A stretch of DNA of 64,000 bases, from assembly GCF_023617305.1 (NCBI RefSeq), contig NZ_CP081485.1, positions 186,001 through 250,000 of the forward strand. Reading direction: 5' to 3'. Under the pieces are notes generated by a model. The model saw only the letters and a list, made by a program, of their open reading frames with translations, did no database searches and was not told the DNA's origin. This DNA comes from Methanobrevibacter sp. TLL-48-HuF1. GTDB taxonomy: Archaea; Methanobacteriota; Methanobacteria; Methanobacteriales; Methanobacteriaceae. This document shows, piece by piece, positions 1-9,324 of the stretch (within the stretch, counting starts at the first letter, position 1; each line of letters starts with the position of its first letter). A program made the position numbers and the translations under genes.

Positions 1-1
1 T

Positions 2-916
2 GTATCCAGATTAATTGATAAAAACGGATATGAACCATGTGTAATAGCCATGGGAAGAGGCGGACCTCAAGAACCGGAAATAGTTCACGGAGAACAGCTT
101 GAAATAACCCCTGAATTTTTATTGGAACAGTCTGAAAAAGGAGTTCATGCAGCTAGTGATCACTGGGAAGATGCTTTAATGAGCAGAATCTTAACAATAG
201 GCTGCAGACGTTGTGGAGGTGGAATGGCAGGTGAAGTCTTTTTAACCAATATGAAAAAAGGAGCGAAATTAGCTAATCAGGTAGATTCTAAATTTGCTAT
301 ATTTGAAGGTAGTGGAGCAGCAATTCCTCCAATTAAAACAGATAAAAATATTGTACTTATCGGTGCAAATCAACCATTAAACAATATTATAGATTATTTT
401 GGACCTTATAGAATTGGTCTTGGTGATTTAATTATTTTAACAATGTGTGAAGAACCAATGTGCAATGAAGAAAAAAGAGAATACATTGAACACTTTATAA
501 AAGAAATAAATCCAAAAGCAAAAGTAATCTCAACTGTATTTAGACCAAAACCGTTAGCAGATATTTCCGGTAAAAAAGTGCTGTTTGCTACAACTGCTCC
601 AAAAAGTATTGAACATGAATTAGTTGACTATCTGGAAACCAATTATAACTGTGAAATCGTTGGAACCACCCCACACTTATCCAACAGACCTCTTTTGAAA
701 AAAGACATAGAAAAACACATGGATGAAGCAGATATAATGCTTACTGAACTTAAAGCAGCTGCTGTTGATGTAGCTACTAAAGACTCAATAAAAGCTGGTT
801 TAGATGTGGTATACTGTGACAATATACCAGTTCCAATAAATTACAAATATCCTGATTTATCCAAATCTGTTTTAGAAATAGTTGATGAAGCTATCAAAGA
901 TTTTAATAAAGATTAA
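2..916 (+). CDS. cpgS: Cyclic 2,3-diphosphoglycerate synthetase, C-terminal part (5' end outside window)
   Basis: The reading frame is open from base 2 ([21 protein letters not shown]), so the gene begins before the window; the ATG at 50 is internal. The family makes cyclic 2,3-diphosphoglycerate from 2,3-diphosphoglycerate with ATP in the cytoplasm, a potassium-balanced phosphate store and protein stabiliser of Methanobacteriales. About 305 of an expected roughly 460 residues are seen. The visible part has the conserved GRGGPQEPE stretch, a Cys-rich [12 protein letters not shown] segment and a C-terminal nucleotide-binding-like half. Family assignment rests on recognition of these stretches. 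The next gene starts 86 bp downstream after an AT-rich gap. Confidence 0.8.
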   Translation, partial: VSRLIDKNGYEPCVIAMGRGGPQEPEIVHGEQLEITPEFLLEQSEKGVHAASDHWEDALMSRILTIGCRRCGGGMAGEVFLTNMKKGAKLANQVDSKFAIFEGSGAAIPPIKTDKNIVLIGANQPLNNIIDYFGPYRIGLGDLIILTMCEEPMCNEEKREYIEHFIKEINPKAKVISTVFRPKPLADISGKKVLFATTAPKSIEHELVDYLETNYNCEIVGTTPHLSNRPLLKKDIEKHMDEADIMLTELKAAAVDVATKDSIKAGLDVVYCDNIPVPINYKYPDLSKSVLEIVDEAIKDFNKD

Positions 917-1001
917 TTTCTTTATTTTTTACTTTTTTTACAACTAAATTTATAACCTCTTTAATACAATATATTAATACTAAAATAATTGAGGAAATGA
1001 A

Positions 1002-1613
1002 ATGAAAAAAGATAAGAAGAAACTTATCGTCATACTGTTAATAATTGTTGTTATCCTACTTTTAACACTAATAACATTAATGACTAATTTTGGAAAGGAA
1101 TCCAGTGAAATAAATATTATAAGCAAGGATACTTTAAAAAATGGAGACACAATTTCAATTACACTAAAAGATTCAAATGGAAATCCCATATCTGATCAAA
1201 AAGTAGATATAATAATTGAAAATGAAAAGAATCAACAAGTAACAACTGATGAAATGGGCAATGGCGTGCTACAACTTAACAGAATCAGTGACGGACAATA
1301 CACTGTAAAAGTCATTTACAACGGAAACGACAAATATTCCAAAAGTGAAACTACACAATCATTAACAATATCTGACCAAACCACATCATTAAGTAATAGT
1401 GAAAGTAGTTCCAGCGATAAAACTGAAAACATAATGAGTGAAGACGGATATTCGTATAAAACTGGATATGGACCTGATTATGATTGTTTAGGAGTTAGTC
1501 GTGAAGAAGCAGCTGCTAAAGGATGGCACTATATTCCAGGTATGGATGATGAAGGAAATGATATGGGAGCATATGTTCCATATGATTATAATGCAGGATG
1601 TTACCATACATAA
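1002..1613 (+). CDS. Membrane-anchored extracytoplasmic protein with one Ig-like domain
   Basis: A 203-residue protein. Residues 1-8 are Lys-rich and 9-28 form one hydrophobic segment, giving an N-terminal anchor with the rest outside. Residues about 35-125 look like the Ig-like/Big-type repeat of Methanobrevibacter adhesin-like proteins (DSNGNPISDQKVDIII, then DEMGNGVLQLN, then YTVKVIYNGNDKYS). A Ser-rich linker (about 125-142) leads to a Tyr/Gly-rich tail of about 60 residues with two cysteines (DYDCLG and NAGCYHT), which I do not recognise. A good Shine-Dalgarno (TTGAGGAAATGAA) precedes the ATG. Role unknown; probably a surface protein. Confidence 0.65.
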   Translation: MKKDKKKLIVILLIIVVILLLTLITLMTNFGKESSEINIISKDTLKNGDTISITLKDSNGNPISDQKVDIIIENEKNQQVTTDEMGNGVLQLNRISDGQYTVKVIYNGNDKYSKSETTQSLTISDQTTSLSNSESSSSDKTENIMSEDGYSYKTGYGPDYDCLGVSREEAAAKGWHYIPGMDDEGNDMGAYVPYDYNAGCYHT

Positions 1614-1647
1614 AAATTTAAGATTTAAAAAAAATAAAGCTCAGGAA

Positions 1648-2913
1648 TTAGAATAATCCTGAGTCTTTTAATGCTTGTTCAAATTTATTAGCTACTTTAT
1701 CGAATTTTTCTTTAATAATAATTGTTACAATCAATGTTCCAATAATCATTCCAATCATTGCATAAACACCAGTGAAAAATGTTGGCCAATAAACACCAAG
1801 TAATGCATTTCTAAGTAAAGCTATAGCATGAGTCATAGGTAAATATGGACTTAATGCTTGGAAAAAGTCATTCATTACATATACCGGATAAATACCATTT
1901 GTTGTAGATATTTGAAGTACCAATATAATAATAGCTAATGCTTTACCACCATTACCAAATAATGACAGCAATGAATAAATAAATGTCATAAATGCTAATG
2001 TTATTAAATAAACACATCCTATGAACAGTCCAGGATTAGAGACTTCAATTCCTAACCAGAATGCACCAATTATTGTTACTGTTGATTGCAATAATCCTAT
2101 TACTAAAAATAATCCCATTCTACCGAAATAAAGTTCTAATGGTTTGTATAATGATTCACCTAAGTATCTTGCTTTAATCAATGCAATTGAAATTACACAA
2201 CCAACCCATATTGAAAGTACTATGTAAAACGGAGATACTTCTGAACCGTAATTATCTACAGGATTTATTTTTTCTTTTGTAACTTCAGTTGGGGAGTAGA
2301 AATAGTTATCTACACCACTTGAATTCATATAAGATAATTGTGATAAGCTTGATTGAGGTGTTGTTTGACCCATTACTGATAATTGGTTAAATGCTACACT
2401 GTTTACAGTTTGAATAACCTCATCATTTATTTTACTTTGTATCTGATTTACTGCATTGTTACTCATTCTTGAAGCAACAGGATTTGTTTTTTCATTTATT
2501 AAATATGTTAATTCTGCTTGTTTTGGATTTTGATCATTGATTGATAATAAATTTGAGGAGAAATTCTCAGGTATTATTATAGCAGCATAATACGTTCCAT
2601 TTTCCACCCCGTCCCGGGCATCATCCTCGTCTACAAAATCCCATGCAAAATCATCATTGTCTTCCAATTTATCAATTACCTTATCTCCAAAGTTATATGA
2701 AGCATTGTTATATGTTGCGTTTTGATCATTGTTTACTACTGCAAAATCCAAATTATCTGTATTTCCATAAGGATCCCAGCATGCATCAATATTTAAAAGT
2801 GCATATAAGGATGGTAAAATAATAATTGCTATTATTGTAATAACAACAGCAGGATTTTTAAAGATTGCTTTTGAATCCTTTTTCATTATATGAAATATTT
2901 TATCTATTGACAT
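1648..2913 (-). CDS. YhgE/Pip-type ABC-2 family membrane protein
   Basis: The protein has an N-terminal transmembrane segment (AVVITIIAIIILPSLYALL), an extracytoplasmic region of about 180 residues beginning with the family-typical WDPYGNTDNLDFAVVNNDQ, and about six C-terminal membrane helices. This is the layout of YhgE/Pip and ABC-2 permeases (phage infection protein, EsaA relatives), which act in export or efflux; the substrate is unknown. I place the start at the ATG at 2913, preceded by GGTGG with 5 nt spacing; the in-frame GTG at 2922 is part of that ribosome site. It lies 13 bp after the TetR gene and is surely cotranscribed and controlled by it. Confidence 0.75.
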   Translation of the reverse strand: MSIDKIFHIMKKDSKAIFKNPAVVITIIAIIILPSLYALLNIDACWDPYGNTDNLDFAVVNNDQNATYNNASYNFGDKVIDKLEDNDDFAWDFVDEDDARDGVENGTYYAAIIIPENFSSNLLSINDQNPKQAELTYLINEKTNPVASRMSNNAVNQIQSKINDEVIQTVNSVAFNQLSVMGQTTPQSSLSQLSYMNSSGVDNYFYSPTEVTKEKINPVDNYGSEVSPFYIVLSIWVGCVISIALIKARYLGESLYKPLELYFGRMGLFLVIGLLQSTVTIIGAFWLGIEVSNPGLFIGCVYLITLAFMTFIYSLLSLFGNGGKALAIIILVLQISTTNGIYPVYVMNDFFQALSPYLPMTHAIALLRNALLGVYWPTFFTGVYAMIGMIIGTLIVTIIIKEKFDKVANKFEQALKDSGLF

Positions 2914-2926
2914 TAGTTCCACCGTT

Positions 2927-3517
2927 TTAGTTGGTTATACCGTTAATAAATATATCTAAAAAATCATCAAGATATTTATTAGTATCATCATTGGAAACTT
3001 TTGATTCGAATTTCCAGAATATTATTCCTTCAACAATTACACTAAACACAGTTAATGCTGCTGCTGAAGGATTGATTTTACGTATTTTTCCTTTATCAAT
3101 CTGTTCCTGGAAAATATTGGTCAGATTTTTAAGAACTTCATCTGAAAATTTTGAAAACATTTTTTCTTCTTCAGGACTGGACATTAGCTCATCTAAAGCT
3201 ATTTTAATAATGTCCATATTATTATCTAAAAAATTTACAAGTTTCCACCATGTATTCTTTAATAATGATTCCAAATCTGTATCTTCGTAATTAGTGAAAA
3301 TATCACTTATTTTCTCTAGGAAATAATCTGAATAATAAATCTTAGCTATTTTTAAAAGATTATCTTTAGATTTAAACTTTCTAAAAACAGTAACTTCACT
3401 AACTTCAGCTTTTTTAGCTATTTTTTTAGTTGTTGTGCCGTTCATCCCTTTCTTATCTAAAAGAAATATTGTTGCATCAACAATTTTTTGTTCTGTTTTA
3501 TCTAGTTCAATTTCCAT
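2927..3517 (-). CDS. TetR/AcrR family transcriptional regulator
   Basis: A 196-residue protein with the standard TetR N-terminal helix-turn-helix at residues about 8-55 (DATIFLLDKKGMNGTTTKKI, then AEVSEVTVFRKFKSKDNLL). The rest is a ligand-binding and dimerisation region of typical length. It is the first gene of a two-gene operon with the YhgE/Pip protein. A long perfect palindrome sits directly before its ATG, between a TATA box and the start codon. There is no Shine-Dalgarno and the predicted transcript begins about at the ATG, so the message is probably leaderless. The simplest reading is a self-repressor that also controls the exporter; the inducer is unknown. Confidence 0.85.
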   Translation of the reverse strand: MEIELDKTEQKIVDATIFLLDKKGMNGTTTKKIAKKAEVSEVTVFRKFKSKDNLLKIAKIYYSDYFLEKISDIFTNYEDTDLESLLKNTWWKLVNFLDNNMDIIKIALDELMSSPEEEKMFSKFSDEVLKNLTNIFQEQIDKGKIRKINPSAAALTVFSVIVEGIIFWKFESKVSNDDTNKYLDDFLDIFINGITN

Positions 3518-3518
3518 A

Positions 3519-3542
3519 ATGTAAGTAAGTGCTTACTTACAT
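3519..3542 (-). promoter_or_regulatory. Palindromic operator of the TetR-exporter operon
   Basis: Two perfect 11-bp arms, ATGTAAGTAAG and CTTACTTACAT, flank a 2-bp centre. The palindrome starts one base upstream of the tetR ATG. A TATA-like ATTTATATG (minus strand, about 3540-3549) abuts its upstream edge, so the predicted initiation site falls at about 3519. A dimeric repressor bound here would cover the whole TATA-to-start interval. Size and placement fit a TetR-family site; binding is inferred. Confidence 0.75.
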
Positions 3543-3609
3543 ATAAATGTTTAGTTTTTACACTTTAAAAAAATAGCTATAAATAATACTAAAGGAATAA
3601 TTAAAATTA

Positions 3610-4326
3610 ATGATAACTATAGCTGTTGGAGTTGGAGAAAATAAAAACATCTTAGAAGCCTGTGATATTTTTAAAACACAAAAACCAGATGTCAATATGG
3701 AATTAATCGAAAATGACGAAAAACTTGCCAAAAGTATTTCAGACAAAAATATAAATGCAACAATAAGAGGCTCACTATCTGCATCTAATGTTTTAAAACA
3801 ACTAAAAGAAAGTTATCCCAAAATATCAAGAGCCACCTACATCAATGGCGAAGGTCATGAATTTTTAATAAGCTCTGTCGGCATTGATGAGGGAAACACA
3901 TTAGAAGAAAAGCTTAATATAGCTATTCATTGTATAAATTTCATGAAAAAACTTGAAAAAACTCCTAAAATAGCTACACTTTCATATGCAAGACCTGGAG
4001 ATTACGGCAGAAGCAAAGAAATTAACCAGTCACTGGATGATACTGAAAAGCTCAGCAAATTAATTGAAAAGCATACAAATCAAAAAATTGAAAACCAGTG
4101 TGTATTAATTGACCAGGCTATAAAAAATAAATGTAACATACTAATAGCTCCAAATGGAATTGTAGGAAATACTATTTTTAGAACCCTTGTTTTATTAAAC
4201 TCATGGCCAAGCTTTGGAGCAATAACATTTGGTATTAATGAAATATACATTGACACCAGCCGTGATCAAAGTACAGAAGGTTATTTACGCAGCTTAGAAT
4301 TAGCATATAAATTGGCCAAACTTTAA
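3610..4326 (+). CDS. mtxX: Methanogenesis marker protein 4 (MtxX)
   Basis: A 238-residue soluble protein matching the methanogen-specific MtxX family, related in fold to phosphate acetyl/butyryltransferases. Recognisable parts are [42 protein letters not shown] and the C-terminal [20 protein letters not shown]. Its reaction is not established; the family is restricted to methanogens and related archaea. It is transcribed away from tetR and followed 56 bp later by uppS, a neighbourhood I recall from other Methanobacteriales. A TATA-like CTATAAATAAT lies about 30 bp upstream; no strong ribosome site is visible. Confidence 0.8.
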   Translation: MITIAVGVGENKNILEACDIFKTQKPDVNMELIENDEKLAKSISDKNINATIRGSLSASNVLKQLKESYPKISRATYINGEGHEFLISSVGIDEGNTLEEKLNIAIHCINFMKKLEKTPKIATLSYARPGDYGRSKEINQSLDDTEKLSKLIEKHTNQKIENQCVLIDQAIKNKCNILIAPNGIVGNTIFRTLVLLNSWPSFGAITFGINEIYIDTSRDQSTEGYLRSLELAYKLAKL

Positions 4327-4382
4327 AAGCATTAAATAATATATATTTATTAATAGACAATTATTTACTTCAGGTAGTTATT

Positions 4383-5147
4383 ATGGGTGAAAATTTTATT
4401 TATAAAATATATGAATGGTATATTTCCAGAAATTTAGAATCCTCCAAAATGCCTAAACATGTTGCAATCATCATGGATGGTAACAGACGTTATTCTAAGA
4501 TTCAGGGAAATATGGATGTTGTAACAGGACATGAAATTGGAGTAGACACTCTAGAAAAAGTTTTAGACTGGACAATAGAACTTGGAATTGAAATAGTAAC
4601 AGCATATGCATTCTCAACAGAAAATTTTAACAGACCAGAACATGAAGTAGAAGGACTGATGAATTTATTCTTTAAAAACTTTAAAAGACTTGTTGATCAT
4701 GAAAAAATCCATAAAAACGAAGTAAAAGTCAAAGTAGTAGGAAGAATCGATTTATTACCTGATAATGTAAAAGAAGCTATTAACGATGCCGAAGAAGCAA
4801 CTAAACATTATAACAAAAGACAACTTAATTTAGCTATTGGATATGACGGTCGTTTAGAAATTGTAGATTCAGTTAAAAAAATCATCAAAGATGTTGAAAA
4901 AGGATTAATAACAGTTGATGATGTTGATGAAGATTTAATAAGTAAAAACCTTTATACTGCAGGATTAGATGATCCTAATCTAATCATCAGAACAAGCGGA
5001 GAAGAAAGATTAAGCGGATTCTTACTATGGCAATCCTCATACTCTGAATTATACTTCTGTGAAAGTTTATGGCCAGAACTTAGGAAAGTAGATTTCTTAA
5101 GAGCTATCAGATCATACCAAGAAAGAGAACGTAGATTTGGAGTATAA
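4383..5147 (+). CDS. uppS: Polyprenyl (undecaprenyl-type) diphosphate synthase
   Basis: A cis-prenyltransferase that elongates an allylic diphosphate with isopentenyl diphosphate to the long lipid carrier used for pseudomurein and glycan assembly at the membrane. The signature [14 protein letters not shown] at residues about 23-36 carries the catalytic Asp. [12 protein letters not shown] and the C-terminal [20 protein letters not shown], followed by SELYF and the [11 protein letters not shown] tail, complete the family. Length (254) is usual for archaeal members. AGGTAG lies upstream of the ATG, and tatD follows after 5 bp, so the two are cotranscribed. Confidence 0.92.
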   Translation: MGENFIYKIYEWYISRNLESSKMPKHVAIIMDGNRRYSKIQGNMDVVTGHEIGVDTLEKVLDWTIELGIEIVTAYAFSTENFNRPEHEVEGLMNLFFKNFKRLVDHEKIHKNEVKVKVVGRIDLLPDNVKEAINDAEEATKHYNKRQLNLAIGYDGRLEIVDSVKKIIKDVEKGLITVDDVDEDLISKNLYTAGLDDPNLIIRTSGEERLSGFLLWQSSYSELYFCESLWPELRKVDFLRAIRSYQERERRFGV

Positions 5148-5152
5148 AAAAT

Positions 5153-5914
5153 ATGATAGATACACATTGCCACATAGATTTTGAAGATTATGACAGCGAC
5201 AGAACAGATGTAATCAAAAGAGCAAAAGAAAAGCTGGATGCAGTAATTGACTCTGGAACAAGCCTTGAAGGCAATCAAACTGTATTAAATTTATCAAAAG
5301 AAAATGAAGGATTTATTTATCCAACTTTCGGATTTCATCCTGTAACTTCACAGAAATGTACAAATGAAGAACTGCACGAAGCTCAAAAACATTTAATTGA
5401 TAATATTAATGATATTGTAGCTATTGGTGAAGTAGGAATGGACTTTTTTTATGTAAAAGATAAATCCTTAAGAGCAAGACAAAAAGAAATATTTACTAGC
5501 TTTATTGAAATAGCTAATGACTATAAAGTCCCATTGCTTATGCATGTTCGTGACTGTGAGAAAAAAGCACTGAATATTATTAACGAATACGAAGACCTGC
5601 CATATGTAGTGTTTCACTGCTTTAGCGGAAGTTTAAAAACAGCTAAAAGAATAATGGAACATGACAACTATTATATGAGCTTTTCCACAATGCTTTGTTA
5701 CTCACAAAGACATCAGGAATTAATAAAAGACATTAAATTGGATCATGTTTTAACTGAAACCGACAGCCCGTATCTGGCTATGACAAAAGAAGAAAGAAAC
5801 GAACCAGCTAATGTTATTAAAGCTTGTGAAAAAATAGCTGAAATTAAAGAAATGGATTTAAACACTGTTGATGAAATAACAACCAACAATGCAAAAAGAG
5901 TATTTAATATCTAA
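5153..5914 (+). CDS. tatD: TatD family metal-dependent hydrolase
   Basis: Amidohydrolase-fold phosphodiesterase/nuclease. The metal-binding HCHID is at residues 4-8, GEVGMDFFY near 93, LLMHVRDCEKKA near 127, VFHCFSGS near 151, and the LTETDSPYL metal aspartate near 200. Family members have 3'-5' DNase activity or act in quality control; the substrate here is not known. It starts 5 bp after uppS and its stop codon overlaps the 3' end of the convergent gene at 5911 by 4 bp. Confidence 0.88.
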   Translation: MIDTHCHIDFEDYDSDRTDVIKRAKEKLDAVIDSGTSLEGNQTVLNLSKENEGFIYPTFGFHPVTSQKCTNEELHEAQKHLIDNINDIVAIGEVGMDFFYVKDKSLRARQKEIFTSFIEIANDYKVPLLMHVRDCEKKALNIINEYEDLPYVVFHCFSGSLKTAKRIMEHDNYYMSFSTMLCYSQRHQELIKDIKLDHVLTETDSPYLAMTKEERNEPANVIKACEKIAEIKEMDLNTVDEITTNNAKRVFNI

Positions 5915-6279
5915 TCTTTTAACAGAAGATTTAGATTTAATACACTAAATCCCTTATCTATTTCTGTATAAATCACCAAATTAAATTTATCCAAATCCTT
6001 TAAAAGAGCATCTAATTTTTCAAAAGGAATATCTACAGCATTTAAATAAACATCAAAATCCTTCTGACCGAATCTTACTGGTTTTCTACAAAACAGCTTA
6101 AATTCATAAAGATATAATTCAATTCTGTCTCCCAAATCTTCCAAATTTCCTTTTCCGTTTAACAGAAAGTCAATAATATCATTCTGTAAAATTTTACCTT
6201 CATTATCCATATCTATCTGAAGACTTTCCATTTCTTTCAGCTCATTTAAAAGCTCATCTTTTTCATCCTGACTATACAT
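5911..6279 (-). CDS. Conserved hypothetical protein, 122 aa
   Basis: An acidic soluble protein with an N-terminal predicted helical stretch rich in Glu and Leu (DELLNELKEMESLQIDMDNEG) and a more mixed C-terminal half. I do not recognise a family and see no signal peptide or membrane segment. It ends tail to tail with tatD (4-bp overlap). The ATG has no strong Shine-Dalgarno. Codon use resembles its neighbours, and it is probably a real Methanobrevibacter-specific gene. Confidence 0.5.
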   Translation of the reverse strand: MYSQDEKDELLNELKEMESLQIDMDNEGKILQNDIIDFLLNGKGNLEDLGDRIELYLYEFKLFCRKPVRFGQKDFDVYLNAVDIPFEKLDALLKDLDKFNLVIYTEIDKGFSVLNLNLLLKD

Positions 6280-6304
6280 AAAGATTAATTATTTTTAATA
6301 ATAT

Positions 6305-6799
6305 TTAAACCCATACCACATTTGCTGTTGTAAAAACATAATTATTGGAAAATACAGGATTATATAGTTTATTTGTGGAATTTGTTGTGTTAAAACTTAT
6401 AGCTATTGATTTTCTTAAATTATAATTAATCCTATCACCAATTGAATCTAATTCTTTTTTATTATAATCCTGACTTGCTTTTGCATAGACTTTAAATTGT
6501 ATTTTCTGTTTTCCATAGTTTTTATCAATTCCCGATGAATTATAACTAATATTCAAAACACTTACACTGTAAGGATGTTTTAAACCGTCCATATTATCAT
6601 ATTCATTAAATGTTTCCTTTGGATATATGGCACTTGATGATGATGCAACACCTTCACTAACACCTGATTTAGCAGCAGCCATAGCTATGTTAAGTTCGTT
6701 TTCATTACCTATCAAAAATGCTGAAATCATCAAAACAGTTATTAATGACCCGATCAACAGTAAATATTCCCCGCTAAGCTGGCCTTTTTCATCATTCAT
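6305..6799 (-). CDS. Class III signal peptide (QxSxEY) pilin-like protein
   Basis: The N-terminus MNDEKG followed by QLSGEYLLLIGSLITVLMIS is a textbook archaeal class III signal: charged leader, Gly before Gln, the QxSxEY box, then about 20 hydrophobic residues. Such proteins are cut before Gln by EppA-type peptidases and assembled into adhesion pili or kept in the membrane. The remaining 130 residues are Ser/Asn/Tyr-rich and extracytoplasmic. Its start overlaps the stop of the upstream pilin-like gene (ATGA), so they form one operon. A possible processing peptidase is encoded at 53204-54073. Confidence 0.75.
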   Translation of the reverse strand: MNDEKGQLSGEYLLLIGSLITVLMISAFLIGNENELNIAMAAAKSGVSEGVASSSSAIYPKETFNEYDNMDGLKHPYSVSVLNISYNSSGIDKNYGKQKIQFKVYAKASQDYNKKELDSIGDRINYNLRKSIAISFNTTNSTNKLYNPVFSNNYVFTTANVVWV

Positions 6800-7188
6800 A
6801 ATATCACAATCTCCCCTTCTCGATTTTCGATTAAATAAGTCCGTCTGCTGTATAACTCATAATTTCTACTAATATCAATTGGCAAAATAGCTACTTCACC
6901 TTTTTTATTTGAGTATTCAATTGTTAATTTGCTTTTTTCAACTGTAATCTTATAAGAATACTCTTTTTGAGGCAGCGAAACTTTTTTAGAAAAACCGTCA
7001 CCATTTGAGTTAACCTGATTTATACAATTAGCTAAATTATCTAAAATCAGTCTATGGTTAAAAGTTGATTCAATATTTTTATTTGATTCCAAATTTGATT
7101 GAGCGTAAAACAATAATGATGTAGCTATTAATAATATTATAAAAATAGAAAAAATGGCTTCTATTGATATAAATCCTTTTTCGTTCAT
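6796..7188 (-). CDS. Type IV pilin-like protein
   Basis: A 130-residue protein starting MNEKGFISIEAIFSIFIILL. This is a short positively charged leader, Gly, Phe, then Glu at position +5 and a long hydrophobic helix: the classical type IV prepilin signature, unlike the QxSxEY box of its partner. The C-terminal domain is predicted mainly beta. It is the first gene of a two-gene operon with the class III signal protein, suggesting a minor-pilin plus major-pilin pair or components of one surface complex. Confidence 0.65.
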   Translation of the reverse strand: MNEKGFISIEAIFSIFIILLIATSLLFYAQSNLESNKNIESTFNHRLILDNLANCINQVNSNGDGFSKKVSLPQKEYSYKITVEKSKLTIEYSNKKGEVAILPIDISRNYELYSRRTYLIENREGEIVIL

Positions 7189-7305
7189 ATTTTTTAATTA
7201 TCTTAAGAATTAATAAACTTTGTTTAAATTAAAGTGAAATATTGGTGTTAAATTCTTTTTTAGTTTCATAATCATTAAATAGAAGTTAAATCAAAAAATT
7301 GTATT

Positions 7306-8058
7306 ATGAAAGGTAAAGTAATCTTTATTGGAGCAGGTCCTGGTGACCCGGATTTAGTAACTGTTAAAGGAAGAAATGTTATTGAAAAAGCCGATGTTAT
7401 TGTTTATGCTGGTTCTTTAGTTAACAAAGAAGTTTTAAATCCTAGAAAAAAAGAATGTGTTGTTTACAATAGTGCTGTATTAAATTTAGACGAAACAACT
7501 GAAATCTGTCGCGAAGCAACTTCTAAAGGACAGTTAGTAGCCAGAGTTCATACTGGAGATCCTTCCATTTATGGAGCTATCGGTGAGCAAATAAGAGAGC
7601 TGCAAAAATATGATATTGAATATGATATTATTCCTGGAGTAAGTTCCCTATTTGGTACAGCCAGTGTACTTGAAACAGAATTGACATTACCTGAAATTTC
7701 ACAAACAGTTATTATTACACGTCCGGAAGGCAGAACTCCAAAACCACGTAGTGAAAGCATTTCCAGCTTATCAAAACATCATGCAACTATGTGTATCTTT
7801 TTAGGAATTGGTATGATTGATAAAGTTGTTGATGAATTGCTGGTCGGATACAATGAAGACACTCCGATAGCTGTTGTAAAAAAAGCAACCTGGAATGACC
7901 AGGAAATAATTAGAGGGACCTTAAAGGATATTGCACAAAAAGTAAAAGATGCCAATATTACAAAGACTGCAATGATTGTAGTAGGAGATGTGTTAAACCC
8001 TGGAGATTTCACACCTTCTAAGCTATATGATCCAAACTTTAAACATGAATATAGATAA
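7306..8058 (+). CDS. cobM: Cobalt-precorrin-4 C11-methyltransferase
   Basis: S-adenosylmethionine-dependent methyltransferase of anaerobic corrin synthesis (CbiF/CobM), methylating C-11 of cobalt-precorrin-4. The N-terminal VIFIGAGPGDPDLVTVKG is the SAM-binding loop. ARVHTGDPSIYGAIGEQ and the GVSSLFGTASVLETELTLPE region distinguish CobM from the other precorrin methyltransferases. Length (250) is normal. It stands alone on its strand and is convergent with the metE-like gene (3 bp between stops). Corrinoid is needed in quantity for methyl transfer in methanogens. Confidence 0.9.
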   Translation: MKGKVIFIGAGPGDPDLVTVKGRNVIEKADVIVYAGSLVNKEVLNPRKKECVVYNSAVLNLDETTEICREATSKGQLVARVHTGDPSIYGAIGEQIRELQKYDIEYDIIPGVSSLFGTASVLETELTLPEISQTVIITRPEGRTPKPRSESISSLSKHHATMCIFLGIGMIDKVVDELLVGYNEDTPIAVVKKATWNDQEIIRGTLKDIAQKVKDANITKTAMIVVGDVLNPGDFTPSKLYDPNFKHEYR

Positions 8059-8061
8059 TTT

Positions 8062-9006
8062 TTAACTATATTCCTCTTTTATATTATTCATTAATTTAAG
8101 TTTACTGAAAGCTACATCTTTGCTGGCTCTTCTTAACCCGCAATCAGGATCTAAAATTATATTTTCCTTTCCAAGAATTTCAACACCTTTAGCTACAAGA
8201 TTTTCAATTTTTTCTTTAGAATCCACTTCATTTATAGAAGTATCAAGACAGCCAAAGCCTATTTTTTTATTTTTGACTAAAGATGCATTTTCCTCTAAAA
8301 TTTTAATGTTAGTATCATTTCCTGCAAATTCACAGTCCAGAATATCAATATTGAATTTAATCAAATCTTTAAAAACACTGTCTAAATTACCGCAAACATG
8401 CATAGCTAATGGAACAGTGAGATTTTCTCCAATTATATCAATAGCTTCACTTGCTACTTTTAAATCCACAAGCCCTGTAGATAAAAATGGCTCATCAACC
8501 TGAATGTAAACCGGATTAATCTTTTTTTCAATAGCTTCCACTTCATATTTAAGACTTCTGGCCAAATCTAAAATTGCATCTTCCTTATGTTTATAAAAAG
8601 ACTCAATTCGTGATGAATAAACAATTGTAGAAGGACCAGTTATAATTCCCTTAATTCCTTTACCTTTAGGAATATTTCCATTAAAATAATCATTCATAAC
8701 TTTTTTAGCATATTTTAAATCATTAATAGAAATTTCTTTTGTAGGCTGTCTGATTTTAGAAGTAATAACTGTATTATTTCCCTCCAGCATCATTCCAGGA
8801 ATAAAATTAGTAAAAGTAGAAACCATATCTCCACGAACCTGACCATCAGAAATAATATCTACACCGGCATCAAGTTGTGAGATTACAGTTTGTTTTATAG
8901 ACTGTTTAAATGAATCATAAGCCCCAAATACTTTTAATATTTTGTCTTTTGTAGTGGTTGGAGATTTTATTTCAGCTGGGAAACTACCAACAACAGTAGA
9001 AATCAT
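8062..9006 (-). CDS. Core methionine synthase (MetE C-terminal-type, archaeal)
   Basis: A 314-residue TIM-barrel protein equal to the catalytic half of cobalamin-independent methionine synthase, lacking the N-terminal folate-binding half. TVVGSFP is at the start, SDGQVRGDM near 55, GPSTIVYSS near 124, QVDEPFLSTG near 170, MHVCGN with zinc ligands near 203, and a C-terminal DPDCGLRRAS with the third zinc Cys. The characterised Methanothermobacter relative takes its methyl group from methylcobalamin rather than methyl-folate; by homology this enzyme should use a corrinoid-bound methyl. It lies 8 bp downstream of the DUF1894 gene in a methanogen-specific cluster. Confidence 0.82.
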   Translation of the reverse strand: MISTVVGSFPAEIKSPTTTKDKILKVFGAYDSFKQSIKQTVISQLDAGVDIISDGQVRGDMVSTFTNFIPGMMLEGNNTVITSKIRQPTKEISINDLKYAKKVMNDYFNGNIPKGKGIKGIITGPSTIVYSSRIESFYKHKEDAILDLARSLKYEVEAIEKKINPVYIQVDEPFLSTGLVDLKVASEAIDIIGENLTVPLAMHVCGNLDSVFKDLIKFNIDILDCEFAGNDTNIKILEENASLVKNKKIGFGCLDTSINEVDSKEKIENLVAKGVEILGKENIILDPDCGLRRASKDVAFSKLKLMNNIKEEYS

Positions 9007-9014
9007 AAAATCAT

Positions 9015-9320
9015 CTATTTAATATTTAATTTTCTTATCTTTTCAATTTCACCTATATCAACAGGCAATTCTACAACTGCAGTACCATAACATGGTTTAG
9101 TATATGGAATAAGTACAGTTCCTTTTATTGAATCAACTCCAATAGGAATTGGAGTTATACCAATGACACGAGATCCTAAAATTTCTTCTCCAGCATTAAC
9201 ATAAATGATTTCTGGAGATTTATATCTGATAAGTCTTGCACAATCTTTAAAACCAGCCTGTGATGCTAAAATTTCATAATTATCAGATTGTTGAAGATAG
9301 GTATCTAAACAAAAAGACAT
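9015..9320 (-). CDS. DUF1894 family protein (methanogen-specific)
   Basis: A small 101-residue soluble protein recognisable as the DUF1894 family, found only in methanogens. Visible conserved stretches are GFKDCARLIRYKSPEIIYV and ILGSRVIGITPIPIGV. No catalytic residues are obvious and its function is unknown. It sits between the DUF1890 gene (4 bp away) and the core methionine synthase (8 bp away), so the three are almost certainly one transcript. Confidence 0.72.
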   Translation of the reverse strand: MSFCLDTYLQQSDNYEILASQAGFKDCARLIRYKSPEIIYVNAGEEILGSRVIGITPIPIGVDSIKGTVLIPYTKPCYGTAVVELPVDIGEIEKIRKLNIK

Positions 9321-9324
9321 ATTA

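Noticed and set aside
8120-8503. 127-codon plus-strand frame opposite the methionine synthase
   Set aside because: It is the mirror of a conserved enzyme frame with all expected motifs; no ribosome site or family features.
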